Source: Lachnospiraceae bacterium
GTDB taxonomy: Bacteria > Bacillota > Clostridia > Lachnospirales > Lachnospiraceae
NCBI GenBank assembly: GCA_022791755.1
Contig: JAAVZR010000037.1
Span: 1 to 38,894, forward strand
DNA: 38,894 bases
Direction: 5' to 3'
A program made the translations under genes and the position numbers. Of this stretch, positions 33,997-38,894 are shown one piece after another. Numbering within the stretch: position 1 is the stretch's first letter; the number at the start of each line of letters is the position of its first letter. The notes below the pieces were generated by a model. It saw only the letters and a list, made by a program, of their open reading frames with translations. It searched no databases and was not told the origin of the DNA.

Positions 33997-34467
33997 ATGG
34001 AAATCAGGCGAGCGGAAAAAAGGGATATAGAAGGGATCGACAGGCTGCTTTCTCAGGTGCTGATGGTGCATCACAGAGGGCGTCCGGATCTGTTTAAGGC
34101 CGGGGGCAGGAAATATACCGATGAGGAGCTGGAGGAGATTCTGGCCGATGAGAGCCGGCCGGTTTATGTGGCGGCGGACGAGGCGGGAGATGTGCTGGGA
34201 TATGCGTTCTGCATACTGATACAAAACACCGGCAGCCATATCCTGACCGACATTAAGACGTGCTATATCGACGATCTGTGTGTGGACGAAGGGCTGCGGG
34301 GGCAGCATATCGGACGGCAGCTCTATGAATATGTTCTGTCGCGCGCCAGAGAGACCGGCTGTTACAATGTGACGCTCAATGTGTGGGCCTGCAATGAAAG
34401 CGCCATGAGGTTCTATGAGAAGTGCGGGCTGAAGCCGCAGAAGACAGGTATGGAAGCCATACTTTGA
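33997..34467 (+). CDS. GNAT-family N-acetyltransferase
   Basis: Transfers an acetyl group from acetyl-CoA to an amine, substrate unknown. The 156-residue protein has the family's acetyl-CoA loop in CVDEGLRGQHIGRQLYEYVL (R/Q-x-x-G-x-G/A pattern as RGQHIG), followed by the closing region NESAMRFYEKCGLKP. It starts 15 bp after the SNF2 stop with AGGAGGG in the gap, so it is translated from the same transcript. Only 14 bp separate it from the MATE gene. Confidence 0.93.
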   Translation: MEIRRAEKRDIEGIDRLLSQVLMVHHRGRPDLFKAGGRKYTDEELEEILADESRPVYVAADEAGDVLGYAFCILIQNTGSHILTDIKTCYIDDLCVDEGLRGQHIGRQLYEYVLSRARETGCYNVTLNVWACNESAMRFYEKCGLKPQKTGMEAIL

Positions 34468-34481
34468 GGGGATAAATCAAA

Positions 34482-35870
34482 ATGTACAGACTAATCGGAG
34501 ACAGAAAATTTTACAGAAAAGTTTTATATATTACCATCCCTATCATGATACAGAACGGCATCACGAATTTTGTCAATATGCTGGATAATATCATGGTAGG
34601 GCAGGTGGGCACGGAGCAGATGTCCGGAGTGGCCATCGTAAACCAGCTGATGTTTGTGTTTAATATCTGCATCTTCGGAGCAGTGGCCGGGGCCGGCATC
34701 CTGGGCGCTCAATATTATGGCAGCGGCAATCATGAAGGTGTGCGCCATACCTTTCGTTTTAAGCTCTTTGGATGCCTGGCGCTGACGGCGCTGGGGCTCT
34801 TCGTCCTCAGGGGCTGGGGAGGAGATCTGATCCGGACGTATCTCCACGACGGCAGCGATGTGGGCGATATCGAGGCGACCTTCCGGTATGGTTCCCGCTA
34901 TCTGAATATCATGCTGATAGGGCTTTTGCCCTTTTCGCTGGTACAGATGTATTCCGGGACGCTGCGGGAGACAGGGGAGACCATGATGCCGATGACGGCG
35001 GGGATCGCTGCCGTGGCGGTCAATATGGTGTTTAACTATATCCTGATCTTCGGAAAATTCGGAGCTCCCAGGCTGGGAGTGGAGGGAGCGGCCATTGCCA
35101 CGGTCCTGTCCCGTTTCGTGGAGCTCATTATCATTGCGGTGTGGACCCATACCCATAAGGAGAAAAATCCGTTTATTGTGGGTGTCTACCGCAGCCTGCA
35201 CATACCGGGGCCGCTGGTGCGCCAGATCTTAATTACAGGGATGCCTCTGATGATCAATGAGGCGCTGTGGTCCGGCGGGATGGCGATGATCGCCCAGTGC
35301 TATTCGGTCCGGGGTCTGGCGGTGGTGGCCGGTATCAATATCGCCAATACCATTGCCAACGTATTTAACGTGGTGTTTCTTTCTCTGGGTAATGCCGTGG
35401 GTATCATCGTCGGCCAGCTTCTGGGCGCCGGGAAACTGGAGGAGGCGAAGGCTGAGGATAATAAGCTGCTTGCCTTTGCCGTGGTGTGCTGCGCGGCCGT
35501 GGGGATCGTCATGTATCTGATCGCACCGGTCTTTCCGCAGATTTATAAGACCAGCGACGAGGTGCGTGATCTGGCCACCCGCTTCATCCGGATTTCAGCG
35601 CTGTGTATGCCTCTGTACGGTTTTACCAATGCGGCGTACTTTACGCTGCGTTCCGGCGGAAAGACTCTGGTGACCTTTGTCTTTGACAGTATGTTCGTGT
35701 GGGTGGTCAGTATTCCCCTGGTCTATGTGCTGATACGGTATACGGCACTTGGGATCGTGCCGGTCTATCTGGCCTGTCAGCTGACGGAATTTATCAAGTG
35801 CTGTATCGGGTTTGGGCTGGTGAAAAAGGGAGTCTGGATACAGAATATGGTCATAAAAGGAGCAGGATGA
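34482..35870 (+). CDS. MATE-family exporter (second)
   Basis: Membrane antiporter for drugs or small organic compounds. The 462-residue protein has about twelve membrane segments. MATE features seen are NFVNMLDNIMVGQVGTEQMSG near the N-terminus, MYSGTLRETGETMMPM at the end of the first half, and FTNAAYFTLRSGGKT at the equivalent place in the second half. It differs clearly from the MATE at 14265, so they are not a recent duplication. GAGGGG precedes the ATG. It is packed between the acetyltransferase and the cysteine-rich protein. Confidence 0.93.
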   Translation: MYRLIGDRKFYRKVLYITIPIMIQNGITNFVNMLDNIMVGQVGTEQMSGVAIVNQLMFVFNICIFGAVAGAGILGAQYYGSGNHEGVRHTFRFKLFGCLALTALGLFVLRGWGGDLIRTYLHDGSDVGDIEATFRYGSRYLNIMLIGLLPFSLVQMYSGTLRETGETMMPMTAGIAAVAVNMVFNYILIFGKFGAPRLGVEGAAIATVLSRFVELIIIAVWTHTHKEKNPFIVGVYRSLHIPGPLVRQILITGMPLMINEALWSGGMAMIAQCYSVRGLAVVAGINIANTIANVFNVVFLSLGNAVGIIVGQLLGAGKLEEAKAEDNKLLAFAVVCCAAVGIVMYLIAPVFPQIYKTSDEVRDLATRFIRISALCMPLYGFTNAAYFTLRSGGKTLVTFVFDSMFVWVVSIPLVYVLIRYTALGIVPVYLACQLTEFIKCCIGFGLVKKGVWIQNMVIKGAG

Positions 35871-35883
35871 GAGAGGGAGCGGA

Positions 35884-36447
35884 ATGAGCGAGAGCGAAGG
35901 AAAAGACGAGAGAGCGGCCAAAAGCGGGATTGACAGGACCGGGAGAGAGGCGTCTGAGAGGGCGCAGGAGTTTTTCCGGGAGGGATATAACTGCTGTCAG
36001 TCCGTGTTTCTGGTCTTTGGGGAGAGGTATGGATTTGACAGGGAGACTGCCTGCCGGCTGTCGGCTTCCTTCGGGGGAGGCGTGGGGCGGCTCAGGCAGA
36101 TCTGCGGGGCGGTGTCGGCCATGGCCATGGTCTGCGGGCTGGAGACCGGGGCCGTGAGAGGAGAGGACCAGGAGGGGAAGGCGTTTAACTATGAGAATGT
36201 GCAGAAACTGGCCGCCCGTTTTGAGAGGGAGACAGGGAGTCTGATCTGCCGGGAGCTTCTGGGACTTGACAGGGCCGGACAGGATGAGAAGGAAAAAGAG
36301 GCGGATGAGGCCATGAAAGGCGGGATGGGGCGGTTCCGGCCGCAGGCCAGGGATGAGAGATATTATGCCTCCAGGCCCTGCATGAGGCTGATCGGGCTGG
36401 CAGCGGAGATTCTACAGAGATGGCTGGATGAGGAGCGGAGGATATGA
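35884..36447 (+). CDS. C_GCAxxG_C_C family protein
   Basis: Small cysteine-rich protein of an anaerobe-specific family with a suspected metal or redox role; function unproven. In the 187 residues the conserved cysteines are visible: Cys37-Cys38 in GYNCCQSV, Cys74 in the CGAVSAM motif (a variant of GCAxxG), Cys84, one in SLICREL, and one in RPCMRL. The stretch SFGGGVGRL is also typical. There is an acidic-basic insert of about 25 residues before the last Cys (DEKEKEADE) that may be loosely structured. It starts 13 bp after the MATE gene; its stop overlaps the dihydroorotase start region. Confidence 0.88.
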   Translation: MSESEGKDERAAKSGIDRTGREASERAQEFFREGYNCCQSVFLVFGERYGFDRETACRLSASFGGGVGRLRQICGAVSAMAMVCGLETGAVRGEDQEGKAFNYENVQKLAARFERETGSLICRELLGLDRAGQDEKEKEADEAMKGGMGRFRPQARDERYYASRPCMRLIGLAAEILQRWLDEERRI

Positions 36448-37784
36448 GGATGTCAGAGGACAGAATGGTGATCCGGGGCGGCCGGGTGCTGGACCCGGCT
36501 TCGGGCCTGGACGGAGTGTTTGATCTGTGGATCCGTGGGGGCCGGATTGAGAAGCTTGTAAGCAGCGAACCGGCGGACAGCCAGGACGGCGCCGGCGGCA
36601 TCGGTATCCCGGAAGTGACGGTGGTGGAAGCGTCGGGCTGCTATGTGATGCCGGGGCTGATTGATCTCCACGTGCATCTGCGGGACCCGGGGCTTACCTA
36701 TAAGGAGGATATCGCCACGGGAGGCCAGGCGGCGGCCCGGGGCGGTTTTACGACGGTCTGCTGTATGGCCAACACGAAACCCGTGGTGGATAATGCCGAA
36801 ACTGTGCGGTATGTGGTGGAAAAGGCGGCCGGGGTATCTCCGGTCCATGTGATTCCGGTGGGGGCCGTGACGGTGGGAATGGAAGGAAGAGAGCTGACAG
36901 ATATGGCAGCCATGAAGGCAGCCGGGGCCGGAGCTGTCAGTGAGGACGGAAAGACCGTCATGGACCGGGAGGTGTGCCGTCTGGGAATGGAGCGGGCAAG
37001 AGACCTGGGACTGGTGACCATGGCCCACTGCGAACACAGGGGGATGCTGGCCGGCGGCGTCATGAATGAGGGCCCGGTGTCGAAAAGGCTGGGGCTTCCT
37101 GGCTTTTGTAACGGGGCGGAGGATGTAATCGCGGCCAGGGACATTCTGCTGGCGGAGGAGACCGGGGCGCGTCTGCATCTGTGCCATTGCTCCACGGCGG
37201 GCAGCGTGGCGCTCTTGCAGGGGGCGAAGAAGCTGGGCCTGCCGGTGACGGGGGAGGCCTGCCCGCATCACTTTACGCTGACGGAGGAAGCGGTGGACGG
37301 CGCCGATGCCAATTTTAAGATGGCGCCGCCCCTTCGCACGGCAGAGGATGTGGCGGCGATTCGGGCCGGTCTGGCGGACGGGACGCTGGACTGCATCTCC
37401 ACGGATCACGCTCCCCATGCGGCCTGGGAGAAGGAGAAGGGCATGAGAGAGGCGCCCTGCGGGATCATCGGGCTGGAGACAGCGGTGGCGCTGACGGTCA
37501 GCGAGCTGGTGCGCCCGGGCATTCTGACACCTATGCAGATGGCAGAGAAGATGAGTTACCGTCCTGCCGTCATTCTGGGGATCGGGAAAGGGCGCCTGGC
37601 AGCAGGGGCGGCGGCCGATGTAACAGTGATCGACCCGCAGGCAGAGTATGAGATCGATAAGGAGAGCTTTGCCTCCCGGGCCAGAAATACGCCGTTTCAT
37701 GGAAGAAGAGTGCACGGGCGCGTGGAGGTGACGGTGGTGGACGGCAGGATCGTATATGAAAGAGAGGGCAGGAGACGCGGGTGA
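36444..37784 (+). CDS. pyrC: Dihydroorotase
   Basis: Cyclises N-carbamoyl-aspartate to dihydroorotate, third step of pyrimidine synthesis. The 446-residue protein shows the class I signature DLHVHLRDPG (zinc ligands His76 and His78), then GGFTTVCCMANTKPVVDN, the histidines in AHCEH and HLCHCSTA, and the catalytic Asp in STDHAPH. The ATG at 36444 overlaps the preceding stop (ATGA), but the GGAGG at 36437-36441 is better spaced for the ATG at 36450, which gives MSEDRMVIRGG. No other pyr genes are nearby, so the gene is separated from the usual pyrimidine operon and joined to aroD instead. Confidence 0.95.
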   Translation: MRMSEDRMVIRGGRVLDPASGLDGVFDLWIRGGRIEKLVSSEPADSQDGAGGIGIPEVTVVEASGCYVMPGLIDLHVHLRDPGLTYKEDIATGGQAAARGGFTTVCCMANTKPVVDNAETVRYVVEKAAGVSPVHVIPVGAVTVGMEGRELTDMAAMKAAGAGAVSEDGKTVMDREVCRLGMERARDLGLVTMAHCEHRGMLAGGVMNEGPVSKRLGLPGFCNGAEDVIAARDILLAEETGARLHLCHCSTAGSVALLQGAKKLGLPVTGEACPHHFTLTEEAVDGADANFKMAPPLRTAEDVAAIRAGLADGTLDCISTDHAPHAAWEKEKGMREAPCGIIGLETAVALTVSELVRPGILTPMQMAEKMSYRPAVILGIGKGRLAAGAAADVTVIDPQAEYEIDKESFASRARNTPFHGRRVHGRVEVTVVDGRIVYEREGRRRG

Positions 37785-37818
37785 AACCACGGATGGTCCG
37801 GGGAAGGAGAGACAGGCA

Positions 37819-38613
37819 GTGGGAAATGAAAAGAGCATAGTGGTGCGTGGCGTGGAGATCGGCGGCGGAATCCCTAAAATCTGTGTCCCTGTGGTGGAGA
37901 CGGAAGAAGACGCGATCTGCGAGGCTGCCGCTCAGGCAAAGCGCTCGGCGGCGGATCTGGTGGAGTGGCGGGCGGATTACTTCGGGGGAGTCTGCGACAG
38001 AGACCGGGTGTTAAGGCTGTTGGGAAAGCTGAGGCAGAGGATCGGCGAGATGCCGCTGCTGTTTACGTACCGCACCAGAGAGGAAGGCGGAGCAGGCAGC
38101 CGGCAGCTTTCTGCGGAGGAGTATCGGGAGCTGAATCAGACGGTGGCCGAAAGCAGAGCGGCGGATATCCTGGATGTGGAGATCCGTGTGGGAAAGGAGG
38201 CTTTCTCAGGGCTGGCCGAGGCGGTCCATGAGGCCGGCGGGTATGTGCTGGCCTCCCGCCATGATTTTGGAAAGACGCCTCCGGAGGAAGAGATCCTGGC
38301 CTCTTTTGAGCAGATGGAGGCGTGGGGAGCGGATATTCTGAAGCAGGCGGTGATGCCTGAGAAGCAGGAAGATCTGCTGACCCTGCTGCTGGCGTGCCGG
38401 AGAGCTTCTTTTCGCCTTTCGCGGCCGGTGGTGGCGATTTCCATGGGGGCCATGGGGACGGAGAGCCGGATCTGCGGGGAGGCTGTGGGGTCTGCTATGA
38501 CATTCGGATGTATGGCAAAGGCTTCGGCGCCGGGGCAGATGGATGTGCAGGAGCTGTCGGAGATACTGCTGGCGCTGCACAGGGCCCGGGCAGGGAAAAA
38601 AGGATGCTCTTGA
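37819..38613 (+). CDS. aroD: Type I 3-dehydroquinate dehydratase
   Basis: Third step of the shikimate pathway, removing water from 3-dehydroquinate through a lysine Schiff base. In the 264-residue form the class I motifs are clear: DLVEWRADYF, LLFTYRTREEGG, catalytic His148 in ASRHDF, Schiff-base Lys175 in DILKQAVMP, and AISMGAMGTESR. The start is taken as GTG at 37819 because AAGGAGA lies 8 bp upstream and the length fits the family. A longer in-frame ATG at 37756 would overlap pyrC by 29 bp and add 21 non-conserved residues. Last gene of the row; the composition changes right after its stop. Confidence 0.93.
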   Translation: MGNEKSIVVRGVEIGGGIPKICVPVVETEEDAICEAAAQAKRSAADLVEWRADYFGGVCDRDRVLRLLGKLRQRIGEMPLLFTYRTREEGGAGSRQLSAEEYRELNQTVAESRAADILDVEIRVGKEAFSGLAEAVHEAGGYVLASRHDFGKTPPEEEILASFEQMEAWGADILKQAVMPEKQEDLLTLLLACRRASFRLSRPVVAISMGAMGTESRICGEAVGSAMTFGCMAKASAPGQMDVQELSEILLALHRARAGKKGCS

Positions 38614-38671
38614 TTGGGTGATTGAGATTGTTTCACCAAGTAGTTCTTGGAAAAATTCAGTTTTATATTGA
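38612..38671 (+). pseudogene. Fragment resembling a Uma2-family endonuclease
   Basis: Right at the aroD stop, another forward frame reads DWVIEIVSPSSSWKNSVLY then stop (38669-38671). The core VIEIVSPSS is a hallmark stretch of Uma2 family (restriction-endonuclease-like) proteins. No start and no remainder of the domain are present, so this is at most a remnant. The match is short and rests on recalled family sequence. Confidence 0.4.
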
Positions 38672-38699
38672 AGCGTTAACGGAAATGGTGGATGAGGAT

Positions 38700-38728
38700 A
38701 AAAACTCTCAATGACGTTGAGAGTTTTT
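38700..38728. terminator. Bidirectional terminator after aroD
   Basis: Perfect 12-bp arms (AAAAACTCTCAA at 38700-38711 and its complement at 38717-38728) enclose the loop TGACG. The T-rich end works for the + strand, and the A-rich start for the minus strand. Confidence 0.85.
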
Positions 38729-38755
38729 CAAAAAATCAATTTATTACGTTAGTAC

Positions 38756-38794
38756 AAAAATAGCAGGGGATTATAATGAGCCTCTGCTATTTTT
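38756..38794. terminator. Second terminator hairpin
   Basis: 14-bp arms with one G-U pair (38756-38769 and 38781-38794, AAAAATAGCAGGGG / CCTCTGCTATTTTT) enclose 11 nt. It lies directly downstream of the possible minus-strand gene end at 38801, so it probably belongs to that gene, although it is symmetric enough to act both ways. Confidence 0.75.
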
Positions 38795-38800
38795 ATAACC

Positions 38801-38894
38801 TCAAGCTAATATAAGGAGCAAAGCGATGCTGACTCTTCGGGCCAAGTTGGCCTGCATACCGAATCTATAAAATATGCCGATGCTATCCTTGTGC
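38801..38894 (-). CDS. Possible 3' end of a minus-strand gene (partial)
   Basis: The minus strand is open from the window end to a TGA at 38803-38801, reading FGMQANLARRVSIALLLILA at its end, and a terminator follows. The family is not recognised. A forward frame over the same bases is also open (SSGQVGLHTESIKYADAI), so coding strand is uncertain. Confidence 0.3.
   Translation of the reverse strand, partial: HKDSIGIFYRFGMQANLARRVSIALLLILA

Noticed and set aside
36453..37838. Long minus-strand open frame opposite pyrC (461 codons).
   Set aside because: Composition is His/Arg/Pro-rich, as in antisense shadows of GC-rich genes, and pyrC on the other strand is unambiguous.
38826..38870. Tiny open frame MLTLRAKLACIPNL preceded by AAGGAG.
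   Set aside because: Fourteen codons only, at the window end and overlapping other open frames on both strands; no support beyond the ribosome binding site.

Overview
This window reads as chromosomal DNA of a strictly anaerobic Firmicute, most likely a Lachnospiraceae-type Clostridium (Clostridium cluster XIVa). That is an inference from several things together: a single-chain pyruvate:ferredoxin oxidoreductase, a C_GCAxxG_C_C family protein, lipoprotein-type fumarate-reductase-like flavoproteins, a YesM/YesN two-component pair, strong AGGAGG-like ribosome binding sites, and moderately GC-rich coding DNA. No rRNA, tRNA, CRISPR array, phage gene or intact insertion sequence was seen.

Layout. 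1-10.6 kb: a two-component system (sensor kinase, then AraC-type response regulator) sits directly upstream of a BMP-family nucleoside-type ABC importer (lipoprotein, double ATPase, two permeases). The last operon gene is an unusual enzyme with an N-terminal propeller-like half and a C-terminal PHP/DUF3604-like metal site. A strong terminator closes the operon. 10.7-15.7 kb: a cytoplasmic transglutaminase-fold protein, a solitary type III Mod-like adenine methyltransferase, and a MATE exporter. 15.8-19.4 kb: PFOR behind a near-consensus promoter. 19.4-26.4 kb: a frameshifted PadR regulator, a Tat-type FAD/FMN flavoprotein, a LysR regulator, a divergent second flavoprotein, and an AraC regulator. 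26.4-26.9 kb: a gene-free stretch with two large palindromes that share a core in opposite orientation but have unrelated outer arms. 26.9-34.0 kb: two big helicase proteins (WYL-like/SF1 helicase/DUF2726-like nuclease, then SWIM/SNF2). 34.0-38.6 kb: GNAT acetyltransferase, second MATE exporter, C_GCAxxG_C_C protein, dihydroorotase (pyrC) and type I 3-dehydroquinate dehydratase (aroD), closely packed. 38.6-38.9 kb: an AT-rich junction with gene remnants and two terminator hairpins.

How the genes may work together. The kinase/regulator pair probably controls the importer operon; a direct repeat just upstream of the importer promoter is a candidate binding site. The importer would bring in nucleosides or a related ligand that the propeller-PHP protein may process. 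PFOR supplies reduced ferredoxin, and the two exported flavoproteins, probably controlled by the LysR protein between them, look like extracytoplasmic reductases for an organic electron acceptor. The two helicases, each with its own promoter, are the best candidate for an undescribed nucleic-acid processing or defence module. The paired palindromes just upstream are the most unusual DNA structure in the window.
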